From assembly GCA_003864495.1 (NCBI GenBank), contig ML133452.1, positions 926,494-990,493 of the forward strand: a DNA stretch of 64,000 nt, written 5' to 3'. The DNA comes from Nemopilema nomurai (lineage: Eukaryota; Cnidaria; Scyphozoa; Rhizostomeae; Rhizostomatidae). Below, piece after piece: positions 1 to 12,214 of this stretch (position 1 is its first letter; every line of letters begins with the position of its first letter). The notes beneath the pieces are model-generated. The model saw only the letters and a program-made list of their open reading frames with translations, was not told the DNA's origin and made no database searches. The translations under genes and the position numbers were made by a program.

Positions 1-3000
1 CAGAGTTGAAATCAAATAGGACTCGATTACATTACGGCGAAACACAAAAGGACAAATTATGCTAGCTGAAAATGCAAGTTTTCTCTAACTGGTATTTCCC
101 ATTACATAAGTGGCTGTTTATGAATTCGGATATACGAGCAGCTTAATATCTTTACCATGAGTCATAAGCTAAGTTTAATTTGCTCTGTTGAACGAGAAAT
201 CGATTAACAATTTGAGCAAGAAAGACTAAGGGCAGGTGCTACTGAACTGCTTTTCAGCTCCATGTTTGTTTCATTTGATTCTGCAGGAAACAAGAAGGCA
301 TTAGAAAACAATTTGAATTGGCCAAACCATTTAAAATGAACATATATTGACAGCGATAAAATGTCCCGCTTTGTAATTACACGGTTAATGATTAATGAAG
401 AAAGCCCAATTCTTTTGCTAACTTGAATCACCGACACTCACACACTAACAGCTAATCGCCAAGCCTGTATTCTCTAGCCCTAATTTGTTGATTAACCAAA
501 TAATTCACTGACTTTTTCTTGTTTTGTAAACTTCAAATGGCCATTTCTATCAAATTTCGACTCCTGGACTCCAAAATCAATCATACACTCGTCTTTTTAA
601 AGTTCCTTAATGCTCCCTTTCACGCCTGCAAATTGAGCATTATTAAGCAAAGATTTGTGCTTAAAACCGATTGTTTTGAGCGATCTATTCTATGAACCTT
701 TCAATGGAAAGCTCTCATGCGCTTGTCAAGTGGCTATGGTTTATATTTTCAATTCTGGTAATGATAATTTAACGACTGCACTTCGCTGCCGTGGCAATCT
801 TTCTTTACAAAAGTGCAGATGAATATTTTCAAATCAAACATGATCTTCATTGCATTTGCTTTTCTGTCTTTTTTCTTTTGCGCGCTGCTAGTAATCACTA
901 CTGCAGCAACACGGTTTATAGGCAACTGATAATTTGCATGCCTTCAAAGCACATTGAAACGGCGAAATTCCCACTGTTGCATCTCTGATTGCTGTATGCC
1001 GCCTTTCCTAATATCATTTATGAATTCACCATGATTTATAAACAGGCGACGCAAAGGCGTGACCTACTCGGCATTTCACTTTGAGGCCTTAAGAAGCAAC
1101 AGCAATTAAAATGAAGACAGAGTCACGATGAAAACATCTTAAGCATTGATTTGAACTTTGCATGCTCCTCTGTCTAACTTTAGGAGTGTGCATGCTACCT
1201 TGTCTTGTCATAGAAACACAGCATGAATAGAGGTCGAAGGATAATAAATCTTCTTAACGCTGTCCGCCATTTGCTTGTTGCATGATGACTTTTGCCTTCG
1301 GCTGATATCTCATCAACATTTCATTGCACATAGTATCATTGCATGACATGATATCTGGCATCCTATGGTAATAAGAAATGAAGATTGCCTACCGACTCTT
1401 TTAGGAAGATACCATCATTTTTGGGCACAATTCGTACGATAAATGGCAAAACAGAGCTACCAAAACGATACCAGCTTTATCATAAAACTTATTTGGCGGC
1501 TTTGAGAAGCATTTTTCTGTTGTAAATTTCCGGATTCTCCAGCTGAATTCACTAAAGAAGCTGCCACAAATAAATTTCATAATAGATAACAAATTTGAAA
1601 TGCGTGTAAGAGCATTAAAAGCTAAATGCGGATGAAATACAGTACGCATTATAAAGAAAGAGCAGTAGAACATCTGGTCCAAAAAATTACTGCTTTTCCC
1701 ACTTTTACGAGTTTAAAATGCAATAAATTGCTCGCAACAAATTGCTTCTAGCCAGACATCTCTACACTTGTGAAAGAGAGGTATCTCTTCTGATCTTCTA
1801 CGCACTCGTCAGCACTTGCTAGCAATCTAAACAACGTCAAATTTGAGACTCGCTGCACTTATCACGTGATTTGCGAGTGCTTCTTTACTGAAGAGAGAGT
1901 AGGGGCTGTTGGTTAGGAGCTGCCGCTGCTTCGAGCGATCATGTTTCCTTGCAAACGCTCTGCTTTGTTAATGCAGGTGCTTTGAATAGAGATTATATAG
2001 AGATTTGCTAACAAGATGACAGGCTATCACGAGATTTAACGCCGACATACCGGGGAACAATGGCAATCGATTGAATAGGTTCGCCATGATGCCAGCAGGC
2101 ATTTTACTGGCCCCGGCACGCCGATGCTGTCCATGTGGCCGAAAGTGAGCAGGGATCAGGCTGCGTTGTTGTTGCATGCATAGTCCGATTAAAATGTCCG
2201 TGTTAGTTTTTGGTGTTTAGGGAAGAACAACAAAGAAAGTGCAAATCTTCTTACCAGAGATTAGCGTCTACTTTAGGCTGCTTTCTATTGGCATGTAAAT
2301 GCAATGAATACAAAGCCACCATAACAAAAGGGGACGCGTTACCGTTTTGGTAATGTGCTGGTCGTGTGATTGGTCTAGAGGCATAATTGAAGTGTCATTG
2401 CCATTAATTGCATGCTCCCTTAGGTTGCGCAATCTATTTGTACCTGGTATTTGTATTTAAACCAACATCTCTAGAAACGTGGACAATTTTTTTGCGGGTT
2501 CTGAGTGATGAAAATGGCTTGTAACATATTCAAATGTAAATCCTGGATTTTCCAGTTGACTCGACAAAAAGAGTCAGCCACTTTCTTACAATACTTTTCG
2601 CGTCGATTTTTAACCAATGATACAGTGCGGTCGATGTTTGCACGCAGAATCAAACTCATTGCTCACAATTGCCAAATATATTTGCCATTTGAAGTATAAG
2701 CAAAAAACATTTCCAGCAATTAGAACGACCACATGTGATAGAAAGGTTAGCGAATAAGGTGGCAAAGTCGTCTTTCTCAGATTAAACTGCTTCAAAGTCA
2801 ATTCTGCTTCAGATTCAAAGTCAAATAATTTTTCCTCATTTTTAAAATCGACCGACTTATTCTGGTGGCAATCTTTCTGGTACTACATACACCTGGTTAA
2901 AGTTTTTAGTAAAGGCAAAGTAATATATTGTAATTGCCTATATATCATAGTCCACTATGCTTCAAACAACAGCCTTTTACACCTTTTAAAATCCTTCATA

Positions 3001-5269
3001 CCTTAGTATACTTTGAAAATGAATAATTTCATATCCAATGCAATTTTCAGACTGTTCACCTGCAAAAGGTGTATTGATAAACATGCTTTGGCTAAACTTT
3101 TTTCCCCAATCAGAGTTCAAGTAATTTAAAGCGCCCTAGCCTCGTGCAACCTTCTCGCCAATTGAAATATGATATTTTCGAAAAGTCAAATCCATTAAAT
3201 TTAGCTGACCATTTTCTCTAACTCAATTGAATTAAGTAAACTGTTTAAAATGGAGCAAATAACAGAACATCAGATTCGCTTAATCATTTTGCACAAGAAA
3301 AACGAGAGTTCTCAGTATCTCATCAGCTTTGACACAGAGTTTCAAAGCCATGGAAGGTGTTTCTGATTTATTTTTCAATGGTGTTTCTTTCCTATTAGAT
3401 GATAATGTGATTTGCTTGAAAACTCGTGATTTTTCGCCGACTGTCAATAAAAATGTAAATGAAAAGTGACTTTGACGTGTTTTAGCCATTGTTTGCAACC
3501 TTTCTTACGTTTTTGCATGACGAAAACTTCGTAATTGATTTCCAAATTTATTGAATCTGGCTTGGCTAGTTAGTTTCGGCTTCAAGACTTGTCAAAGCAA
3601 ACTCTTTTCGAACTAATGAGATTTCAAACGATTAGGCAGAGTTTTGTTGCAATATATTTCACTAGTACATCTTCAGACGTCATAATTCTTCAGTGGTCAT
3701 AGTTTAAGAGCTGTATATCTGATAAATGAGTATATCAAATTTGATATCAGAGCTTCATAGCTCTAACTCAAAAATTTCGCCATACTGACCTTCTTAGTCA
3801 ATTGGTTTGATAGCTCGGAGTACTACTGGTTTATGTATCAGCTGGACGAAAGCAAAAGATTTCCAAGAAAAAGATATAAGCCCATTTTTATAGACCAAAG
3901 GGGTGCAAAGCCAGAATAACGGGAACTTTATCTTTCAAATTAAAAATAGACTAGAATTACATACCTCATGCACACAATTGCTTATTTTGAAGCTTTAATT
4001 CAGTTGCTTGGAGATACAAGATGAAATGTAAGCATAATGTAAGCCGACCAACCATAAAAGAGGGAAAACATTTTTATCTGAAATTGGCGTCTACACTTAA
4101 GAGTATTATCTTCAATTAGAGCTAATAACAATAAATTATAATGATGATAATAATAGCGATGACAGTGATAGTAGTATAAAAGTAATGATGATCGAAATAA
4201 TACTAATGACAATCGTAATTATAATGAAAGTAATAGCTGATAATAGAAGTTACATTGAAGGTAATGATAATTTTTTTGAAGTGTTGAAAATAATGAAATA
4301 ACATTGATAAAAGTAAGGGAAATGTTTGGAAATGCGGTTAAAAAAGGCAAAGTTTTCTGCAATGAACTATTTTACTGAGTTCTACAGCCATTACAGGGGT
4401 AGCTCTCCAAAGTTATACCATCAGTAAGTACTCTACTGGTAGCCACATTCATAACACATCTGTAGATTCTGCGATGCTTATGGTACGTATTTTTAGGCAG
4501 AACTCTCATTCACTTTCCAAAGTTCAATCTCAATATTAGTTCAAATGCACGGGAACTACCAGCATTTTTGTCACAATGATGCATCATGAAATTGCGAGCT
4601 TGGGGTAACCATTGCCTTGCAGTGAGCTAGTGAGAACACAGGGGACAGCTGTACCCTTATAAAGAAACTTCCAATCAGAAATCTCAAGGCTCCATTAGAA
4701 TAGCATTTTGATGAACAGCTCTTAATATTATAGTGGTGTCTAACCCTTCGCTTCCTCTCCCTACCTGAAGCTTTGTTTGGAGCACTCACGATTCTTAGAA
4801 AGGCAACGACATGGGATCTTGGGAATCTATTCCCTTCATTTCTCAAGAAAGAGCCATAGAAATTAAAGCAAATACATGCTCATGCAAGATTTCCTTTGTC
4901 CCCATTTAAAACGTTTACCCCCTGCTCTTCTCTAGTGCATGGTTACATTACAAGCTGGCTCTGTAAAATTCGGTGAAAAAATTGGACTCTGCTCTGACCG
5001 AATAATCCCAGTTCTGCCTATCGCAAGTGTCTGGGGATCGGTGCCCTACATCTCTCTTAAAAGCGGAATTGTCACAATATGCTTTCCTTCCTTCGAGCCT
5101 TTGCTCTTCACGAAAGAGGTTTAGAGAAAGTGAATCTGTGGATAAACGAGTTAATACTGTAAGTATAAATGAATGAATAGGAAATTTCATTTAGATCATG
5201 TTGGGCACTGATGCTCACTAGATTCTATTCAACGAATTCAATCTCAAGATTGTCTGGCAAGCGTGTGTT
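1..5269. other. Gene-poor AT-rich stretch, nothing recognised
   Basis: I see no recognisable protein, RNA gene or transposon here. Open frames are short, with AT-driven composition. One GC-richer patch at about 2040-2190 could hold a minus-strand exon: a pyrimidine-containing stretch and AG precede an open segment that ends at a GTATGT donor near 2050, with residues such as VKCLLASWRTYSIDCHC. It has no partner exon and I do not call it. A stretch at about 4130-4310 is rich in degenerate GAT/AAT triplets. Confidence 0.6.
4130..4310. repeat. Degenerate GAT/AAT-type trinucleotide-rich tract
   Basis: The tract consists largely of imperfect runs of gat, aat and agt triplets. It looks like a decayed microsatellite. 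No unit is repeated perfectly more than a few times. Confidence 0.5.
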
Positions 5270-5396
5270 TTAGCTATCAGCCCTGCGAAAAGCTGCAAAT
5301 TTGAACCGGCGTGTGGAAGCATCAGTGCTGGCATTGACACGAACAATCTTGATTGCATTGAACCACACCTGCCCCTGATTGCTATCATATTTGTTG
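5270..5396 (-). CDS. Candidate terminal exon of an unidentified minus-strand gene
   Basis: The reverse strand reads as an acceptor (TTCTAGATTTTAG), one base completing a split codon, 41 codons and a TAA stop at 5270-5272. The residues look like real protein: NKYDSNQGQVWFNAIKIVRV near the start and RRFKFAAFRRADS at the C-terminus. It contains one possible N-glycosylation site (NAST) and no cysteine. The exon begins in the phase left by the candidate exon at 6792-6853 (AG + C gives Ser), which supports joining them. I do not recognise the family; a beta-rich extracellular domain is only a guess. Codon content and GC are higher than in the surrounding AT-rich DNA. Confidence 0.5.
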
Positions 5397-6256
5397 CTAA
5401 AATCTAGAACAGTTAAGAATCAAAACTAAACTCGGAATTCCAACATCCCACTCACTGCAACAGTACGAAACAATTGCTGGAAAATGATACCAACATGTTG
5501 TGTTGACTCGAATAAGAAATGTTTTTCTGCAACGTCTATAAATATAAGTTCTTCTCAATCTTGCATGCTGGGATGCAGTCTTTTGTGATTCAAGACCTGT
5601 CAAAAGTTGTTGCTCACTGGTTTAGTATGGAAAACCCAATAAGCTCACAAATGATTCATTCACTTTCCCAGCATTCACTTTGACATCTAGCCACAGTTTT
5701 TTTGAAGCCTTACCAACAAAATGGTGTGATTCCTCAACAAATCGTGTTGAGGAATTCTTTACTTGACAAATACAACCAACAACAGACTAGAGGCTTGGTA
5801 GATGAAAAGAAGTATTATAAATGACATGCACATACTTACAAAAACTTTATTAGTTTACATATTGAGAGAGCTCTTTCTTTAAGTAGTTTCCTGCATGCAA
5901 TCTATCCTCTATTTTGTATTCGTAACACAAAGCATATACATTTTACCGTAATATTGTCTCATTTTCTCATATTTTTGTACTTTGCTGGTATATTGAATTC
6001 TGTACATATTATATGCAGTGGAGAAAAGTGAAAATTTTCCTTAGTTTTTGACGCCTTTAGTGCTTTTGACGTCAAAATAAAGTCAATACCATGGAACGAA
6101 ATGATTGTGCAAAATAGCTGTTACTGACCCAGTCTCTCTTTCTCAGTCAATTTTATCTTTTTACGTCTGAAGTGCCATCATACTCTGGCTCAAAAGTGAG
6201 TCAATTCACAATTAAAAGGCTATTGCCTCCCTTTTTGTATGCAGTCCAATTCTTTT

Positions 6257-6542
6257 TCAAACTTGATCTACCCTTGTATTTCTGAATGACTGTAATTCCT
6301 ATATCCATTCTGTTCCTATGCAATGAAGAATCCTTTGTTCTGGGTCAATTGCTATATGAACGAAGACGCCAAGTTTATAGAACTAAGCGTTTCAGATTTT
6401 CAAACTTGATCTACCCTTGTAGTTCCGAATGACTGTAATTCCTATATCTATTCTGTTCCTTTGCAATGAAGAATCCTTTGTTCTGGGTCAATTGCTATAT
6501 GAACGAAAACGCCAAGTTTATAGAACTCAGCGTTTCAGATTT
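6257..6542. repeat. Two-copy tandem duplication, 143-bp unit
   Basis: The segment starting tcaaacttgatctaccc at 6257 is repeated at 6400 with only a few substitutions (for example tatttctgaatg versus tagttccgaatg). The second copy ends near 6542. The high identity suggests a fairly recent local duplication. No open frame runs through it. It lies between the two candidate minus-strand exons at 5.3 and 6.8 kb. Confidence 0.9.
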
Positions 6543-6791
6543 TGTTAATTAAAATGCACCTAGACCAGCGTATAGAAATCTTGTGCTAATAAAAATGCTT
6601 GTTTTCATACTGGCCTTTTGTGAAATTTAACTCTCTGTTATGATTGTATAAATGATGTGGACAGATGCTTCTACAGAATGATTCTTTAGCTCCCAGCGTT
6701 TGATGAGACAAGTGCTTCGCAGTTAAACATTGATTCCGACCTTACCAGTCAAAGCCGCATCTATAGTCTTTGTTTATAGCTTAAAACGAAC

Positions 6792-6853
6792 CTGACTTGG
6801 GCATCATACACAACTCCTTGAAATTCAATGTCATAGGCAGCTGGCTTTGGAGA
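6792..6853 (-). CDS. Candidate penultimate exon of the same unidentified gene
   Basis: The reverse strand reads SPKPAAYDIEFQGVVYDAQV, followed by AG and a GTTCGT donor. Joining to 5396 gives an uninterrupted frame to the stop at 5270. The upper boundary is uncertain: AG dinucleotides at three nearby places would fit, and none has a good pyrimidine tract. An in-frame TAA lies just upstream, so the exon cannot extend much further. The donor is weak (GTTCGT rather than GTAAGT). The intron to the next exon is about 1.4 kb and contains the 143-bp duplication. No homologue is recognised. Confidence 0.42.
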
Positions 6854-8759
6854 CTTTGAGATGGTTTACATGATCTGAGATAGAATTCGAGGAATATCCA
6901 TTATTAATTAATAGAATTTGAAGCGACATTGTGCTACAGAAGTATATTGTAATCGTTTAAGTTTCAACTTGAAAGTTTTCGAAGAGTATAATTTGACTTG
7001 CAGTAAACAAAATACGTTTTGCTTTGAGCAGAAAGATCAGCGGGCGTCTCATTAAAACTTCGAAACTTAAACATCTTTTTATGTCAATGCAAATGCTTAA
7101 TTAATATCAAATAGGCCTCATTACTTTTTAATAAAGAATTTCAAAAGGTTTTGCGACCAGCCTTAATATACTTGATATGAAATTGCGACTTTTTTAATAT
7201 ATTTTCTTCAATTGTTGTGCATCTAAAATCTGATCTATTTTAATAATTAATCGCGACATAATCATCTTCGCTTCCAGCATGTTTTTGATCACCTCCAGCT
7301 TCTTAATGAGTCATGTGAAGTGAAATGCTAGAATTTAGGTCTCATTTGATGTAAACATTGTCGTACAGAGAAGAATTGCTATTTCTTCGCTCGCAATAAA
7401 CTTTGTGCTATAGCCTATGAAGGTACTGCTATGCAATCTTGTTTACAAAGCTTCTTTACAACCACAACCATCTCAGACTGTTTTTCTTAGTTAGGTTCAT
7501 TAAAATTATTGTTAGTGCTCGTTGCGTTCTAGCGTTATGCAATGAAAAGCGGGTTGTTGTGCGGGTTTACAAAACGGAGTCATAGGGCACACAAGCAAAC
7601 AACGCTTTTTTAAAAAGCAGACAAAGTAGTTCATGGCCAGCTATTGCAGCTCATAGTTGGCTATAAGGGCCCAAGATTTTTAGGCCAGTCAAAAGGTCCA
7701 ATCTTTTTATGTGTCTTTACTTAATGCTTGCCTTAATGCTTTGCCGAGCATGTTTCATAGAATGATGCCTCAATTTCATGATCAATTCGGCTTTCATTGA
7801 ATGCGCTGGATGCTACATTTGACTATGAATGTTAAATGGCTATGGTTATGAATATCAAGAAAGTGATTGGAAGTGATTACAATTTGATGACAATTCTCTT
7901 GTAACTCACTACCCTTTCAAGAGAAAGCGACGAGTATTCAAGGCAATGGAGCTACTCAAGGCTGATAATATTTTAGCACAGGATGGAAATTTAACAAAAG
8001 TTTGAATCACTAGTTTTAGCAAAAATAGTAAGGCAGCTGAACTTAAAGCTAAAGATGATCACACTTGCTGCAATGCACGTTTCTGCAAATTAATTTTATC
8101 TGTTCAAGCTTGTTTGGTTCATGCCTTTTTAGGCTGTGATAAGTTGGTTAGTGTTTGCCAATTGTACCACTCAAGACAGGGCCAACAGTTGGATCATTTG
8201 GTCTTGTTTTCCACAATAAGTAGGCTCGATAAATTAGGAAGAAGCTCAAATGTAAAAAAAGTGCCAAAACGTATAGAATTCCAATAAAAGCTTAGAAAAA
8301 TCCATATGTATCTCGGGAATTTTTTGAGCTAGTTTATTGTGATGGTGTCACTAGAAAGGTATTTTTGAATCGATCTCTTCTTTATTGATGTGATTAAAAC
8401 AATTTCCACCTATTTTCTTTCATACACCCCACCTTCGTTCGGGCTTTTTAGCCCTTCCTGCGGACCTTCTTAAAGTCACGAAAAGCCACCTGAGGTTTTG
8501 TCTACGCCTCATAGAAAGCGTTTTACAGCATAAGGCATCTGCGCCTAAAAATGTTGCAATCATTTGACAAGTTGCAGCTCTGAGATATCAAAACATGCAG
8601 AATGGTGTTTACCACAAGGAGAAACGTCATATTCAATGGATAGCATTTTAATTATTAACCAAGTTCACTGATAAGGCCCACTTTTTACGAATAAAAGTCA
8701 GACAACGTATGAGTTTTTCCCTTATTTTGCCTAAATATGCGACTTTAATTGACAACAGA

Positions 8760-9130
8760 GCGATTGTGCAAGGAGATTCCATTCCGTGATTTTTGGGCAG
8801 TTTTGAATCGTAACAGCGAGGAGGGACGGCAATAACCATGACTCGCTGACTTGGCGTACATTATCAATGCCAAGCGCAGCAGGACACCTCTATGTCTACA
8901 CTTGATGAAAACAAATCCATTAACAACTAGTGTCTTTTTTTAACTGTAATTTATTGGAGGCGTTTGCTTGACCATCCGAGGCAAACGGCGAGTTCGCTTC
9001 CTACCTCCTAAAGGGAAAAATGGAACGGAGAGCGAAATTGTTCGGGATGGGAATCCGGTGACTGCTCCCGGTAAAGTTTTTCACCGAAAATGCAACAAAA
9101 AATTGTTCAAGATCGCGGTCGATTGAGTTG
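8760..9130. other. Locally GC-rich island, unexplained
   Basis: Base composition rises clearly above the flanks, with several CpGs. Both strands contain stop-free stretches of about 35-65 codons, for example a minus-strand segment following an acceptor-like ccatttttccctttag. No frame resembles a known family. It could be a missed exon, a promoter or first-exon region, or a transposon remnant. Confidence 0.35.
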
Positions 9131-9687
9131 CTATTGTGCAAAACAGCTAAACAGAATCATCTGCACGCCCTTAAAACTGTTCTGTGCAGCAACTATAGAA
9201 GTATTGATTATTAAGAAATAGGGGTTCAGCACATGGGAATTTCGAAATAGCGACCTTTAAGGGCAAATATCTATGTATGTCATATGTTTTGATTGCAAAT
9301 TGTGAGCTTTAATTGGTCGCCATACGGTGGAAGCGTAAACTTTATTTGCCGCACAGTTAGCACATTGTCACATCGCAATATGTATCTCGCTTCAGTCAAA
9401 AGTAAAAGTTAATTTCTTATGATTTTACTTTGTCAGTGCTTCAAAGTCAACTCAAAGTGGGCAAATAAAGAGGATTATGGAAGAGGGAAGAATATTTTTA
9501 GCTTACAGAGCTGTGATGAATTTTTACCTGTTTTGCTTTAAATAAATGTTTCCTGATTTGTAAATGCTTAATAAGTTGTGCATAAATGTGTGCTATCTAC
9601 GGTAAAAGCTACTTTTAGTCTGTAGATGTGGCAAATTTACACCAGCCTCCTTTAGTCTGGCCTTTCCTCGCAAATATGCAAATACAT

Positions 9688-9703
9688 ATCAATATATATT
9701 GAT
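9688..9703. repeat. 16-bp perfect AT palindrome
   Basis: The sequence atcaatatatattgat is its own reverse complement. It sits in a TA-rich tract next to the SINE-like segment and may belong to that element's tail, or may be simple sequence. Confidence 0.5.
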
Positions 9704-9799
9704 GTATATACACATGTAATTATATAATCAGAAAGCAATGGCGGGCAGAGGGGAGATTTTTTCCATGTGGGTGTCACCAAATTGTATTGAACCATTGTT

Positions 9800-9862
9800 G
9801 GTCGGATCGAACTCCAGGTTGCTGCCTCAAAAATCAACGCTCGTTCAACTGACCCAATGAAA
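9800..9862 (-). mobile_element. tRNA-derived SINE-like segment (pol III A and B box)
   Basis: On the reverse strand a TGGGTCAGTTGAACGAGCG stretch resembles the D-arm/A box of tRNAs. About 30 nt later, GAGTTCGATCC resembles the T-arm/B box. The order and spacing match a tRNA-type internal pol III promoter. The acceptor and anticodon stems do not fold convincingly, so this is not a functional tRNA. The AT-rich sequence downstream (towards 9680) could be the element's body and tail. I cannot assign a SINE family. Confidence 0.38.
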
Positions 9863-11018
9863 TGAAATGAGCGAGGAATAACCGATTTTACCGTAGCCAA
9901 GGCAGTTGTTTCTTCTGTTTTCGCTTTAAGGATTCGTCAGAGCATAATCAACCATTCTTATAAAATTTGAAGGCAAAGGCTTAAAGGGGAGACATTTTGT
10001 CCATGCGGTTACTGCACACTCATTTTTATACACAACATTATATTGATATGCAAACACTAACTCAAGTTAGATTTTCTGCTTTTTCGTAAACGCTTAGGCA
10101 AATGTAAGTGAATTAAGAAAGAAGTAATATACCAGGCGTAATGATAGGCGATTTTCATGATGGTAATGAGAAAAAACCGGTTTTCTTGTATTCTTTAATT
10201 TCTTCCTTCTTGTTTCCCTGCTGTCTAAAGATCAGTATAGATGAAAAACAGAGAGTAAGATCGATATGGCGTGCTAAGGTGCGGGGGCTTAAGGATTCTT
10301 TAACTGTTCGTCAGGTGCCTTCCGTTCCTTTGGGTTCCACTGCAATCTGTTATCGCGACATCTCATTACCCATTATCTTTGCTAGTTGGCTATTCATTTG
10401 GTTAGGGAGAACTTAGCTGATGAAATTTAATGAAATTGAAGGTCTTATTAAAATCAAATCAAATGAAAAACTCTCGCTTCTGAATAGAAAAATAGCATTG
10501 ACATGAGATATAGTTTCATCTTGTTAAAAAGTATGTCCGTACAAAAGTGATCAACAATTGGAATCAACGATAAGGCGATTGATGATCAAATAGGCCGGCT
10601 TTACATGATATATAATTGTTTTAGTCTTAGTGAAAAGCCAAAACACGCCTCTTGCAGCAACAAAAACAATTCGGCCGCTCTGTATTCCTATCCCCTTGTA
10701 AAGCAAAGTGTGCAACGACAATTTTAGACAAAGATCCAGGTGCCCTTGGCTCTGCTTTTCAGGCCAATATCTTCGAGTCGAACCTTTTAGCAGGGCATTT
10801 TCCCGATCAAACTCTTGCTCAGGTGCCAGCCCATTCTTTGGAGTATCTTGTATTCTCAGGTGTGTCACGAGAGCGCACTATAGAATGGTCGTTATACATC
10901 AATCATGCCCTAAATCTTTGAAAACACAATTTACAGCGAGATAAAAACATGAATTGTTTATCACTGGAGCGCCAAAAGCGTTGCCTTTGCTCGCGAATCT
11001 TTTTGTTTTACCGTTTAC

Positions 11019-11154
11019 CGAGACAATCCTAATTGATACATCATGATTTCTCCAAATGAAGAATTCTTTAGAATCCACGTGGATGTACTTTAAGTTGCTT
11101 AGAATGCGGGCCTTTAGGACGACACCCCCGTTATTATGCATAGTCGTGGGTGCC
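11019..11154 (-). CDS. Candidate exon of unidentified minus-strand gene
   Basis: The reverse strand has an acceptor (TTTCCTAG), one base completing a split codon, then 45 open codons to a GTAAAC donor. Central residues include VVLKARILSNLKYIHVDSKE followed by FFIWRNHDVSIRIVS. The first base completes the codon left by the candidate exon at 12108-12214 (GT + G gives Val), so the two join in frame. The open frame also continues past the donor to a stop at 10899, giving a minimum ORF of 89 aa. The pattern of alternating hydrophobic residues suggests beta strands. I do not recognise the family. Confidence 0.38.
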
Positions 11155-12107
11155 CTAGGAAATTTCACAATAGGCAGTTAGGGTACCTGCACAATCTAAG
11201 AGAGATAATCTCACGAGTTGAATTGTTATAACAGGCCAGTGCAAGATTCATTCGGCTAAATTTCTTGCTAATTGTCAAAGTCTTCATTCAATCTTTTCAT
11301 TTCTATCAAACTCCTTTGATCACTAGCAACTTTTTTATCTCGTACCCCGTTTTACACAAATTCGAATTTATCATCAACAGACTCCGTATCTACTTTAGCT
11401 TAATGCTTCTAAAATCTGGGCGCCTAAGCATTTCCCGGGGTTCTTCTCTGAGGGGAGATGGTTGACTTTGCTGTGTCTGTAAACGCGAGTCGGATAAAGA
11501 TAAGCATAAGTTTAAACTTTCTGAGGTCCCTCAAGAATGATGCAAGTCTTGCAAGAGAAAAAGGTTTTTTATTTATGAAACAAGTGCAGAGTATCAAATC
11601 ATTTTCATTTTGAAGGAGTCATGCCCGCACGAATAACAAGGTTCTTATTTGGCTTACCGTTTACGTATCAGCACAAGGGTTGCACCTGATAGCTAGTCAT
11701 GTGGAACTATACAAGCAGATTTATGCATATGAATTTGATTTTCCCATTTCTTTTGATTTAAGTCTTGTATAGGAGATATTTCTTTATACTAGACCAACAT
11801 GGCCTAAGACCCGAACAAATAATGGAAACTATTAGTTCTTATAAATCACATGCATTTACACATGGCAACAGAAATGAACATTTTTTCTGTAACTGGTGGT
11901 ACAGCCTTTTTTCGTTTCGAACTATAGCTATAACTAGAAGCCAGGACTGAAATATAAATTTCATTTTCACTCAAAGCTTTCATGGGCATTTTAATCAAAG
12001 CTTTAATGGGGCGCATTTCAACTCGATACACTCCGAATGCAGGAATGTGTTTTTGGATTGAACTGAATTGACCTTAATTGAGTTGAATTTTCGCGGCAAT
12101 CCCTCAC

Positions 12108-12214
12108 ACAGGACAGCTGAAATATGCTGAGTCGGTGCACGGAAGCGACAAGCAATCCTTCGTATCCGAGGCACAGGTCACACCGTACGATAAGATTCCC
12201 AGATCAGCAGATAG
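12108..12214 (-). CDS. Candidate cysteine-rich exon of unidentified minus-strand gene
   Basis: The reverse strand has an acceptor (GAATTTCATAG), then 35 codons and two bases before a good GTGAGG donor. The peptide has four cysteines in a short run (GVTCASDTKDCLSLPCTDSA, then YFSCP), which suggests an extracellular, disulfide-bonded module. It joins in phase to the exon at 11019-11154. The same DNA is also open on the plus strand for about 45 codons up to a stop at 12244, so the strand is not settled. No family is recognised. Confidence 0.33.

Larger units (their letters stand above)
6854..11018. other. No confirmed gene; scattered protein-like patches
   Basis: If the candidate exons at 5.3/6.8 kb and 11.0/12.2 kb belong to one minus-strand gene, this is intronic or holds missed exons. 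Patches that read protein-like on the minus strand occur at about 7000-7080 (36-aa open frame containing FNETPADLSAQSKTYFVYCK) and about 10730-10870. The patch at 10250-10420 reads open on both strands. None has convincing splice signals and matching phase, so they are not called. A SINE-like segment (9.8 kb) and a GC-rich island (8.8-9.1 kb) are listed separately. Confidence 0.5.

Noticed and set aside
10260..10420. Minus-strand CRDNRLQWNPKER resembling loop D of Cys-loop receptors (W.D.RL.WNP)
   Set aside because: The match is confined to a few residues. The rest of the frame does not follow the family and stops soon after, and there are no splice signals.
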